DNA from: Mesostigma viride
Lineage: Eukaryota; Streptophyta; Mesostigmatophyceae; Mesostigmatales; Mesostigmataceae
Length of the DNA: 64,000 nucleotides
NCBI GenBank assembly: GCA_009746045.1
Contig: RPFO01000448.1
Coordinates: forward strand, 3,082,049-3,146,048
Direction: 5' to 3'
Shown: in pieces, positions 51,457 through 60,960 of the stretch
Layout: every line of letters starts with the position of its first letter
Numbering within the stretch: position 1 is the stretch's first letter
Position numbers and translations under genes: made by a program
Notes under the pieces: generated by a model
Told to the model about the DNA's origin: nothing
What the model saw: only the letters and a program-made list of their open reading frames with translations
Databases searched by the model: none

Positions 51457-53103
51457 TTATGCGCTCGTCCACGTGATCGTCTTCGACACAGCCGTTGCGG
51501 CGGTCCCAGCTCGGGATTTGCAGAAGTTGTTGGATAGGGTGATAGGGGCAGAGTAGCCTGTTGGTGGGATCCGGTTTAAATGTAGCAGGATTTGGAACTT
51601 GCCATCATCTTCTGTGTACCCGGGGACGACGGACCAATAAGGCGCGAATATCAGGAATGGGAGCCCGGTTCCCACTGCTTTTGCCTTCATTCGATAAGGG
51701 TTAGAGAGGTCGAGGATGGTTGGTAAGGCACCCGTGAAATTGACGCGAAGGTACACGTGCTCCAAGGACGTTGGCAAAGTGAGCTCGCTTTGGTTGGCTG
51801 GGTCGTGGAATGACAGCGTGGCCGTGGGGGTACCGTGCCATAGCTGAGGGATGAAGTAGTCGTACACAGGAGGCCGCAGACCGGGGATGGTGTGGGATAT
51901 CCTCCGCGTCTCGTTGATGTCAGTGAACTGGGCGACGTCTAACCCATGAGTTGTGCCTATTAGCACCAATGCGTTGTCATAATACCCACACACGCTCGTA
52001 TCGAGGACAAGAGCACCGGGTCCAGAAAGGGTGGGACTGAGCACAGTGGCAAATGTGACCGTTGCAAGGTGAGTGAGCCCACCAACGACTGGTACAAACG
52101 TGTTTGCGAGGGTGGACGTGATGGTTACCGTGTTTGTCCCTGGGGTGAAGACATTTGTACCCCCTGCCCACTCCGCTCCAAAGACACATGTAACCTGCCC
52201 GGCAACATTGCTCACTTTTGTCGGGTCGAACCCCATGACAACGCTGAACTTCTTAATGGCTTGACGGGCTGGAAGTACTCCATAGAGTTGGACAGGGTAC
52301 GTCACGAGTTGCGCCTCATAAGACGTTGTTGGGCACTTGACCACTGTGTGAATCATGCTTTCATCCGTCAATGTGAGCTCCTTGAACCATAGATTGGTAG
52401 CTCCAGGCACTGGCTTTGTTACGGAATACTTGCCGAAGATGGAACAGTTCTGCCCCGCGGTGCCCCGGTGTCGTAGTTGGATCACATCTCCTCCCTTTGT
52501 ACAGGTCCCGGAGGGGTTATTCGTGAAGATGGAATCTAGCTCAACAGCCGTGAGATCGTCTTCGATGTTCGCTATTTCAATGGCGTGGTATTCTCCTGAC
52601 AGGTGCATAACTGGCCGTAGGGGCATTGGCACGTATGGATCAATGATATCTGTTGGCGTGGATGTGAAAATCCCGGCGCTGTTTGAGATTTTTGTCATCT
52701 GACTCATCCTAGTTGGGAGTGTCTTGGCTATATACCTCTCGACTATTCCGTCAGACCGTCGTCGAAACGCAACCCAGTAACTCAACTGCTGCCTCCACGA
52801 GCTATTGAGTGTGTATCGCACTCTTGCCTTGAGGTTGTCATACAGGTCGAGAGCATAGTCGGAGTGGTGAAGGTTGACCCCAAGCATGGCCCAATGGGTC
52901 GTTTGAGCGTTTCTCCAATTTGAGTGTCCGTCCGTAACGGCCGGATGATACTTTCCAGATAAACTCATCGTGTTCTCAGCAAATGACACAAAAGCGTCAT
53001 TGCTTCCAAGATACATGCGAAAACACATGCAGAACGGACCGTCTATTAACTCGTTTGCAAAAACGACACACTTTGATGGAGCCGGCGTGGCTGTTTTTAT
53101 CAA
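51457..53103 (-). CDS. Large unassigned beta-rich virion protein, 548 aa (copy C)
   Basis: Equal to A 25274-26920 apart from one Ile-to-Leu change (base 52010). The frame again lacks an ATG at its 5' end: TTG at 53103, first ATG at 53028. Confidence 0.6.
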   Translation of the reverse strand: MIKTATPAPSKCVVFANELIDGPFCMCFRMYLGSNDAFVSFAENTMSLSGKYHPAVTDGHSNWRNAQTTHWAMLGVNLHHSDYALDLYDNLKARVRYTLNSSWRQQLSYWVAFRRRSDGIVERYIAKTLPTRMSQMTKISNSAGIFTSTPTDIIDPYVPMPLRPVMHLSGEYHAIEIANIEDDLTAVELDSIFTNNPSGTCTKGGDVIQLRHRGTAGQNCSIFGKYSVTKPVPGATNLWFKELTLTDESMIHTVVKCPTTSYEAQLVTYPVQLYGVLPARQAIKKFSVVMGFDPTKVSNVAGQVTCVFGAEWAGGTNVFTPGTNTVTITSTLANTFVPVVGGLTHLATVTFATVLSPTLSGPGALVLDTSVCGYYDNALVLIGTTHGLDVAQFTDINETRRISHTIPGLRPPVYDYFIPQLWHGTPTATLSFHDPANQSELTLPTSLEHVYLRVNFTGALPTILDLSNPYRMKAKAVGTGLPFLIFAPYWSVVPGYTEDDGKFQILLHLNRIPPTGYSAPITLSNNFCKSRAGTAATAVSKTITWTSA

Positions 53104-53189
53104 ATAAAAGCTCGTGGGGTCATTCGGTTCAAAGTAGTACTTCGATGACTCTGCCTGAGAAGTCGTGAAGATATTACGAGAAAGGACGT

Positions 53190-54734
53190 CTAAACTGCGA
53201 AGGTGTCATGAGTCCCTTCTACTGTCGCGTTCTCCCCAGAGAGGTTGGGGTAGTCTCTTGGGCATGTGAAGCTGTAATAAATGTCCGTATTAGCGCTTTC
53301 GTGGTCGGTTGGTGTGTACGTGAAATAGTTAATCCCTGACAAGGTTGCCTTGACACCCCCCTCTATATGCAAGTTGAAACTGACTGGGTTTTCGAGGTTC
53401 ATCCCCCACCCAACGACAGGGTCCGCCAGTGCTGTAATTGCTATCCTCATTGGATTCGCGTATGATACAAACTTGCTCTTTGATCGTATCCCACTAGAGG
53501 TTGTAGAAAGTTTCGAGACACCTACCATGACCCCCGCCTTCCTAGTCGTAAACGAGGTAATGGTAGAGTCATCGAAGAGGTCTAGCTCGTAACTCAGCCA
53601 TTTTCCCGTGTCGGTACTTGTCAAGTTGGTAACTAGAGCATCCTCACCACGCAGTCCTCCGTTCACAGATAGCGTGAACCCGCCAATCGTCGGAGAGGCC
53701 TCCGTGAGTCGAACGTTGTTGATGTACCATCGCAAAGGGAGTTTTCTCAGGTAGGCGCTAGGGACGCAATCTTTGATGCCTTGTACTATCGAAAGCCCTG
53801 GGATGCATTCATACGTCTGAAAAGGGTAGGTGACTACTAGCCAAGTGACAGCGTTCAATTCATCGATCCTGCCAATTCTCCAGCTAGAGAGTTTTGCATA
53901 GGATCGGGTTATTGTGAAAGAACGCCCGGTTAGCGCGGCAGGGCGGTTGTGGTCTCTCATGGTGGAAAACGAGATTTGCTCGACTAGCAAAGGGCTACCC
54001 GAAAATCGCGTCCCGCCATATCCAAAATACAGGTCCTTGAAATACGGGTATCCGACATCTGGGTTAACCAAGTTGTTCCCCGCTGCATAAAATGAGGACT
54101 GGTAGTCTCTCGCGACAAAATCGCAAATTCCGCTTACTTCTCCGCTGTTGACGATATATGGCAACTCAACACGCACGTCTTGGTCATTGATGACGCTAAA
54201 GGCATTGTCATGAGAAGCCGTCGTTCCATCTTCATAATGCATGACAAATGGCGCGTTTGGATTTGTCAGAGTAGTATAGCCGATACCCAAGTTGTCGAAC
54301 AGAAAGTCTAGCTGTGTGCGGGTCGGTATTCGATGGCCTGGGTCTTGGAGCGTATCAGCGTCAAAATGGAATGACATGACCCCATTGCTCGGTGTCTCGA
54401 TGTCTATGAAGCTGCTTTTTACGTACATGTTTTCGAATATGGCTTGGTCTTTAAACCACGATTTCCCATCCACTACCAGCTTAAAAAATGACTCGATAGG
54501 GTCCGCGGCCGTCTCCTCGTCGTAATCATCGCCTAAACGCAAACTTGTTGGCTCACTTGGGTAACACACCCGCACGCCATCAACAATCGTATGCAAGTCA
54601 AATGGATGAACCTGGGATAATTGCAACGCTACAATGTCCTGTTCAACGCTTGCGATTCGCGCGTCTGTTTCTTGGTCGACCGTCAAGCCGGTTGCGAGGT
54701 TTATGGGCCGGTTGAGAGTCGAAATCACTACCAT
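53190..54734 (-). CDS. Large unassigned virion-arm protein, 514 aa (copy C)
   Basis: Identical to A 27007-28551, intact. Confidence 0.6.
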   Translation of the reverse strand: MVVISTLNRPINLATGLTVDQETDARIASVEQDIVALQLSQVHPFDLHTIVDGVRVCYPSEPTSLRLGDDYDEETAADPIESFFKLVVDGKSWFKDQAIFENMYVKSSFIDIETPSNGVMSFHFDADTLQDPGHRIPTRTQLDFLFDNLGIGYTTLTNPNAPFVMHYEDGTTASHDNAFSVINDQDVRVELPYIVNSGEVSGICDFVARDYQSSFYAAGNNLVNPDVGYPYFKDLYFGYGGTRFSGSPLLVEQISFSTMRDHNRPAALTGRSFTITRSYAKLSSWRIGRIDELNAVTWLVVTYPFQTYECIPGLSIVQGIKDCVPSAYLRKLPLRWYINNVRLTEASPTIGGFTLSVNGGLRGEDALVTNLTSTDTGKWLSYELDLFDDSTITSFTTRKAGVMVGVSKLSTTSSGIRSKSKFVSYANPMRIAITALADPVVGWGMNLENPVSFNLHIEGGVKATLSGINYFTYTPTDHESANTDIYYSFTCPRDYPNLSGENATVEGTHDTFAV

Positions 54735-54758
54735 TTATTATCTGCCTAGAATATAAAC
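54735..54758. promoter_or_regulatory. 24-bp divergent intergenic region (copy C)
   Basis: Base-for-base the same as 28552-28575. Confidence 0.45.
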
Positions 54759-55285
54759 ATGGCCTCTGAGGCTTCAGAGACCCCAACGAGCTACCAAGAC
54801 GAAACCTTCGCCGAGACGCGGGAAGAGCAGGTTGACCTGGTCAAGACAATTCGAAAGGGACAACCGCTGAATGATGAACAGAAAAAAGCCCTTCGCGACA
54901 AAATGAGAGTTTACCAGCAACGCGCAAAAGCCGAGAGGGAGAAGAGACGAAACGAGGAAAAGGAGGCAGAGATAACGAAACGTAAGGTCCTTGCAAAGGA
55001 ATTGGAGATTCAGCGGCAAAGGCTAGTCGAACTGGAGCTGCAAGAAGCCCGTAACAAATCGCGCATTGAACGCCTTCTCGCTGAAGATTCTGTCGCCTCA
55101 ACCCCCGCCGACACGCCAAAACCAAGACGGGGTCGAAAGCCCAAGGAGACAGAGCCGGACTCTCCGCCACCCCGATCAAGACCCGACAGCTCCCACCTCC
55201 ACCACCGCCACCTGTCGCGATGACGCCATACGAGATGCGCATGGCCGCCATCCGCGCGTCTCTCCTTGCTAGTCTGGACGATTAA
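54759..55285 (+). CDS. Coiled-coil protein, one frameshift (copy C)
   Basis: Same as A 28576-29103 to about residue 136. One T is missing near 55169 (CCACCCCGATC) and the frame then ends early at 55223. The proper C terminus MTPYEMRMAAIR lies in the next frame up to 55285. Confidence 0.55.
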
Positions 55286-55297
55286 AATGTCTTCAGA

Positions 55298-56179
55298 ATG
55301 ATAATGGCTATCATCGAAGAGCGACGAATTCATTCACGAGAACAAAGACATCAAGCAACGATACGCCCCACAGCGTCCTGCTCCACCGAATATGCCGAGT
55401 CTTCATTTCATCGCAAACTTCTGCGGAGCTCGACGGTCTGGGAAAACTACATCGGCAGTCAACATGGCGAAGGCTTACTTTGCTAACAACTCATTCGACA
55501 AGCTGTACCTCATTTCAGGGAGTGCCCACACGGAGCCAAAATACAAGGAGCTCCCGGAACCAGCTATGACGATGGAAGTCTACTCTAACCTGGCATTCGA
55601 TGGGATGATAGATCATATCAAGTCTGACCTCCACGAATACGAGAGGTACAAGGACGATCTCAAGGTCTGGGAAACGTTCAAACGCGAATACGTGGATGGG
55701 AATAAAAACGCAGAACTCATGGACCTCTCCATGTACCTACGCCTTGATGCAATGAACTGGGATAAACCTGCGACAAGGTTCGAGCACGGTCCTCCTTCGT
55801 CGCTCATTCTGATAGACGACATGCAAGGCAGTGCCCTCTATCAGAGCTCTAGCAAAAACGCTGTTGCGGCTTTCGCGTTCAAACACAGACACTTCCTCAC
55901 GAGCATGATTTTCCTGACACAGGCGTACACGAGCGGTGGCGTACCACGAGCAGTGCGAGCGAATATATCGTTTCTTGCGCTGTTCAGAACGAAGGACCAT
56001 CGAGCCGCGCGACAGATCGCGGAAGAGAGCGCGGGGCTGTGGCGCCGGACGAGTTTCTCGCGCTATGGGACCACGCCGTCAAGGACGATCCTCACGACTT
56101 CTTTGCTGTCGACTTCGACCAGCGCGACCCGAAAAAAATGTTTCGTCGAAACTTCAATACATTTCTCTCGATAAAATAA
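55298..56179 (+). CDS. Packaging ATPase (A32/FtsK-HerA type), N-terminal and C-terminal frameshifts (copy C)
   Basis: Two bases (TC) are missing near 55338 relative to A, which cuts the first 14 residues off. From the MPSLHFIANFCGARRSGKTT segment (55392) onward the frame is continuous through Walker A, the AEPKYKEL region that is broken in A, Walker B (LILIDDM) and FLTQAYTSGG. The C-terminal 1-base shift near 56038 (GCGCGGGGCTGTGG) is the same as in A, and the natural end DPKKMFRRNFNTFLSIK stops at 56179. Confidence 0.75.
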
Positions 56180-56201
56180 TTTTCTCTGAACATGATATAC
56201 T

Positions 56202-56696
56202 ATGGATATTCCGTCCACCAAACGATACGCAGGCGCCGAGAAGGAGTACGTGTTGGACACCCAAGCACTCCTCCGATATTGTTCGGGTTCTCGACTGGGG
56301 CAGAAAACTCTAGAACGTGTCGTCAGGATCCTTCAAGAAGCAGGCCACCACGACACGATTCCGTCCACCTGTCACGACATGAGCCCCGAAATCCGATTGG
56401 CCATCCTCGCCTTGGTGGGCGATCGCAGGCGTCCACGTGGGCGCTCACCCTCCAAAACGGAAAAACGACACGAACCGAAACGGCCTCGAGGGCGCCCAAG
56501 GATCCACCCCGTAGGGTATAAAAAGCCTCGAGCCAAAAAATTGTCTCATGTTCAGTCATCAGATGACGGTGACCGTAGAGGAGCGTCGCGAGCAATGGCG
56601 ACGGGCCCAGGCGAAGAGGCGAGCAATCGCCCGCGACCAGACGAACTGCATCTCGGCGAAAAGCAAGGTCAAGAAGGGCGTCTGGAATCCCAGTGA
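56202..56696 (+). CDS. Basic protein with AT-hook-like motif, 164 aa, intact (copy C)
   Basis: This is the intact version of A 30020-30513. The helical N-terminal half carries LERVVRILQEAG and DMSPEIRLAILALVGD. The second half is basic with KRPRGRPRIHPVGYKKPRAKK, an AT-hook core. Its last 149 bases overlap the recombinase ORF in another frame, so one of the two boundaries may be used differently in vivo. It probably acts on DNA in the nucleus; the family is not recognised. Confidence 0.6.
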   Translation: MDIPSTKRYAGAEKEYVLDTQALLRYCSGSRLGQKTLERVVRILQEAGHHDTIPSTCHDMSPEIRLAILALVGDRRRPRGRSPSKTEKRHEPKRPRGRPRIHPVGYKKPRAKKLSHVQSSDDGDRRGASRAMATGPGEEASNRPRPDELHLGEKQGQEGRLESQ

Positions 56697-57810
56697 TCGA
56701 TGGATCGCAAATAACCCCGAGTGTGCGGAAAAAATCGGCTTGCAGGCGACCTCTCCACCCTCGCCGGAGCCACCGCACCACGAGGAATCGCCTGCGCGAG
56801 CTGGAGGAGGGCGGTACTGGACCTTCGACGAGGCCGTCGCCGCAGCGGAAGCGCGACCAGAGCAGCACGAGCGTGGCAGGCCATCGAAGGAGCGCGGGGC
56901 GACTCGCAAGACCGCTTTGGGATACATTGGCAGGATGCGGGTCCTGCTCGACAAACTGGGGTGCTCGCAGTACGAGTCCGTTGATTGCCTTGCCGACACA
57001 GCTCGTGTTCTTCGCGTGGTGCACGAGACATCAGAACCCAAGCGCAAGACCCAGCACTCGAAGGACGACGCCTGGAGGGAGAATGAGAAGCAGCTCCTCG
57101 GGGTCATCAACGGCGTGAACCGAATGATGCCGCCCGAGAAGAGGCTCCCAAGTCACGTTACGGACGCGTACACTGCTCGCGTCAGGGAGCTGAAGGTTGG
57201 TGACCTGGACAGACGGTTTGACCGTGCCGAGAACAAGCCGCTGAGGTACACGTACGAACAGCTCCAGAAGATCGCCAAAGCAGAGTACGAAGCCGATCCC
57301 ACGTCCGACGCCGCGCTCATGGGCTTGATCTATCTCTCGGGTGAAGATCTACCACCGACGCGTTACAATCACGACCAGATGCGCATCGTCGACTCGGTCG
57401 CTGAGCTAGGACCGCACGAGAACGGCTACATCCCGAGCGAGAGGAGATTCTACATCCAGAATTTCAAAACGCAGCACAGCATGCCAGTTTATGACGTCGT
57501 CATCCCGAAGAAGTACGGAAAGCTCATCAAAGCGTTAGATGCCCGTGCTAAGGCTGGACAGAAATTCCTTTTCGAATCAGAGCCTGGCATTCCGATCAAA
57601 CACGAGCTCTACAGCGCCCGTTACAACCGGATTTACGGAGGCATCGACGCCACGCGACAAGCATACATCACTCGTTTCCTGAAGGGCGCTTCATTTAAGA
57701 AACGTAAATGGGCTGGCGACATGATGGGCCATGACGTACTGACAGGAGCCGTTTACGAGAGGCAGGGTGGCGAGACTGGCGGACGTCGGCTGAGGCCGAG
57801 GAAAAAGTAG
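56548..57810 (+). CDS. Tyrosine recombinase / integrase, intact (copy C)
   Basis: A 420-residue protein. The N-terminal 80 residues are basic; residues about 95-250 look like an all-helical SAM-like core-binding domain (FDEAVAAAEA, TALGYIGRMRVLLDKLGCSQYE). The catalytic domain has GEDLPPTRYNHDQMRIV (box I Arg272), FYIQNFKTQHSMPVYDVVIP (beta-hairpin Lys307), DATRQAYITRF (Arg370, with Asp where the HxxR histidine is usual), MMGHDV (His395) and AVYERQ (nucleophile Tyr403). The LPP-T-R box I resembles recombinases of virophages and polinton-like viruses. It would integrate or excise the viral genome. An alternative start is MTVTVEE at 56563. Confidence 0.8.
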   Translation: MFSHQMTVTVEERREQWRRAQAKRRAIARDQTNCISAKSKVKKGVWNPSDRWIANNPECAEKIGLQATSPPSPEPPHHEESPARAGGGRYWTFDEAVAAAEARPEQHERGRPSKERGATRKTALGYIGRMRVLLDKLGCSQYESVDCLADTARVLRVVHETSEPKRKTQHSKDDAWRENEKQLLGVINGVNRMMPPEKRLPSHVTDAYTARVRELKVGDLDRRFDRAENKPLRYTYEQLQKIAKAEYEADPTSDAALMGLIYLSGEDLPPTRYNHDQMRIVDSVAELGPHENGYIPSERRFYIQNFKTQHSMPVYDVVIPKKYGKLIKALDARAKAGQKFLFESEPGIPIKHELYSARYNRIYGGIDATRQAYITRFLKGASFKKRKWAGDMMGHDVLTGAVYERQGGETGGRRLRPRKK

Positions 57811-57979
57811 ATAGTTTCCCGTGGGAAATTTTCATGAATGTCGAAAAGGGTATTCTAAACGCATGCATTATACAGGGAATATAAAAGTTCCATGGGAACA
57901 TTTTTCTCGAGGGTCGAGGTTCGAGGGTTTGGCATTTTATAATCTGAATTTTTTTTTTCTAAACAATTAATATACTATC
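57811..57979 (+). promoter_or_regulatory. Intergenic region before the primase-helicase (copy C)
   Basis: Same near-palindromes and A/T-rich run as 31626-31794, with a 1-base loss near 57860. Confidence 0.4.
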
Positions 57980-60960
57980 ATGTCGTCTGAACCGAGTCGT
58001 GTCGTCACAGTCGAACCTTCTAGAAAGCACCGTGGGAGTATAAAGGACGTTGACATTCCGTGGCTGGCTCTACTCCACCCACCACCCGAGGCCACCCATG
58101 AGACCATGAACAAGGTCGTCACGCAGTGGCGCTACAAGAAGGCTCCCACAAAAGAGGCTGGGGTGTCTCTCGGCCATCGCTTCATTTGCGCGCGTGGCAT
58201 CAACACGAAGGACGCCAACGAGTACGCGCATTATGGCAACCTCGCAGACTTTTCGCGGATCTATGCGGAGTGTGCTGCTCATCCCGTTCGCCGCACGCTC
58301 GACGAAGTCATACAACCCGACGACCCGTCGTGGGCGTACGTCGACATTGACGACAAGGTCGACCCAGATGACGAGCGTCTGGCGAACATCGATTACCCGG
58401 GACACTTTCGCCGTGTTCACGACGAGTACTGCCGCGTCGTCCTGAACATCGCAACCAAGGACTTTCGCTACGAGGTCAGCACGGCGTCTCGCATGAAGAA
58501 GGATTTGTTCAAGTCGTCTTTCCACATCGTCGTGCGCGGTCTCGTTCTTGCCGACCTGGACGCGAGAGTGTTTTGGTACAGCGGCCTCACCGATTTCATC
58601 AAGCGCGCTTCTTTCGACCTGTCATCTCCCGTTCACGAGGACGCGCACGAGCTGCTGAAGTTCAAAGTGAACGGTCAAGAGCAATTCGACGAGATCTGCC
58701 GCCACCCAGCTGACTATTTCGGTGAAATGGACACGGTGATAGACGAAGCAGTCTACAGGAGAGACAGTCTTTTCCGATGCGTCGGGATGCACAAATTCGG
58801 GGACACTGACCCTCTGGGAATTCTGCGCACATGTGAAGGCTCGTCTAGTGACTTCCTCGACCATCTCATCAACATCTACTCGCCGGACGACGTCTCGGGC
58901 GGGGTATTGGTGAGTGCGCCCCCGGACTGGGCGGCATCGTTGAAGAGGAGAGGGGTTCGCGGACGTCGCGAGTGCACGGTGAAGGCGGCGGGCAAGGACA
59001 TTGACGTTTCTGCATCTCTCGCGGCGATGGAGAAGGTGGCTCCGGAGTGTGACTATCTCGAGTGCGGCTACATTGAGTTGTCTCCAGACGTCAAGCTCGT
59101 GAGGGTGAAGTACCAGCAATGCGACGATCACATCTGCCTCATATGCAACAAGGTGCACGAGAAGAACGGCCCATTCACGCTCCAATACCCGTCAGGACAA
59201 GTTTTTTATGACTGCTACAGGAAATCGCCAGACGCTCGCAAGATCGAGATCGCACCTCCCGTGATGCAGCAACCGGGATCTGACCAAGTGCCGTTCACTC
59301 ACACGTATTCGTCCGAAAAAATCAAGCCATTCAGCTGGGATGCGCTATTTGGGGGACCGCATAAGAGCACCTTCCTCGTCCAGTCCAACTGCGGGACAGG
59401 TAAATCTGAGAGGATTCGTGAACTCGTCAACGAGGCGGTGAGGAGGGATCCAGGTATTCGCGTGTGCTGCATCGTTGCCAACATCAGCCTGTCCAAGGAG
59501 GAGGATCGCAACTACAAGTCTCTGGCGAGCGCGGGAGGACGATTGCATGGGAGGACAACGCGTTCCATATCTTGTCCAATGACCCGAATTTCCGTCACTA
59601 CCTCAGCGGTCCGAAGGGGATGATGTCTGATGACAGGGTGCTGGTCGTTCTTAACAGCATCTTGCGCGTCACAGACCAACCGTTCGATCTCCTCATCCTA
59701 GACGAAATATATAACACCCTCACCGCGATTTCGCAGGGCCACATGAAATACAAGCGCGAGGTGTTGAGGAAGTTCATCAGGCTCATTGAGATGTCCAAGG
59801 TCGTGATTGCGCTAGACGCTACCGTTACTCGAAAGGTATACGAGTTCATAGCGGCCTATCGCGCGGCGGATACTATGGAGGTGGATTGCAACACCTTCCG
59901 GCGCCCTACCAACAGGACTCTGCGATGGGTGGATGTGACATCAGAAAAGAACTGGCGAAAGGTCTGCGTGGACCGCTTTGTCGCTGAGTGTGAGAGGAGG
60001 ATAGAGGCCGGAGAGAGGATTTTCTGCCCAATGTCTGGCAAAAAAGAGGCCGCCATGGCGTATGAGGCACTCAAACCCTTCATCGACAAGCGCAAGAACG
60101 GGCGTCTCTACACTAGTCTGACGAGCAAGGAGGATCTGGAGGTTGGCGCGAATGCTGCGTGGGCTGACTTGGACTTTTTGATCTTCAGCCCCACGATCAC
60201 GGTTGGAGTCAGCTACACGGAGCACACGTTCGACAGCATGGTGGGACTCTTCATCAACGGGGACCACTACGCGAGCTACACGACAACCCTCCAGCAAATT
60301 TTCAGGGTGCGCCACTTAGTCAAGGGAGAGATGGTCATCTTCTATCGAGACACGACTTCGCTTCTTGACAGGCCTCCAACGGACTACGGTACGATCGTCG
60401 AGAACATGATCGCGGGGGACACTGCGCTCATCCAGCTGCTGTTCGACAACGCCGACGTAGTCTGCGACTGGAGCGCGGACAAGTCGCGTATCTATGACAG
60501 AAATTGCCCCAAGTTCCGTCTCTTCTGCCGGAACCAGCAAGATCTCGCGGTGTCGAGGTCCCACTACAAGGGAAATCTCATCAAGATACTGACGGAGGAC
60601 TACGGCGTGGAGGTGTCGGCAGTGGAGGAGTTGGGGGACATCGACGCCCCTCCGCTTCCGGTACTAGAAGATCCAGACAAGGACAGGGAGGTGGTGCTTC
60701 TGAGCGAGGAGGAGTACAAGGATCTAGAGGGGAGAATCGGCGGCACGGTTCCACTTTCACCGTACGAAATGCGTCTGAAGGCGGTGTACGAACTGGTTCA
60801 CCGGTTGTACATGATTCCGTATGATCTCATCGACGACGAGCTCCCTCAAATTCTGGACAAGGAGATGGGGAGGAAGGCGTACGCTGGCATTCGGCAATAT
60901 TCGAAGTTGACGGGACTAGGAACCAAGGAGCATTTCAGAGACAATCTGTTGATTAATTAA
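57980..60960 (+). CDS. Archaeo-eukaryotic primase fused to origin-binding-protein-like SF2 helicase, one frameshift
   Basis: The N-terminal half is an AEP primase: WAYVDIDDKV with catalytic D122xD124, KSSFHIVV with H182, and DEAVYRRDSLFRCVGMHKFG (D255 to about K272). A zinc-binding-like patch CDDHICLICNKVH follows. The helicase half has GTGKS (472-476), LLILDEIYNTL (motif II), VVIALDATVTRKVYEF (motif III), IFCPMSGKKEAAMAYEAL, LIFSPTITVGVSYTEHTFDSM (motif V) and LQQIFRVRHL (motif VI). The last motifs resemble herpesvirus UL9 / origin-binding-protein helicases. A 1-base loss near 59526 (CTGGCGAGCG) splits it into frames 57980-59623 and 59464-60960; the same loss is in copy A. It would prime and unwind viral DNA. 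Confidence 0.8.

Larger units (their letters stand above)
46421..60960. mobile_element. Endogenous polinton-like virus, copy C
   Basis: Matches copy A from 20230 to 34772 with an offset of about 26.19 kb. Most genes are identical at the protein level. Differences are mainly single-base indels, plus about ten substitutions, mostly in the right half (for example at 52010, 56050, 56696, 57538, 58295 and 58829). The left end is an abrupt join to copy B at 46420/46421, so the 191-aa gene of copy A is absent. The right half, from 56202 on, is in better condition than in A. Confidence 0.8.
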
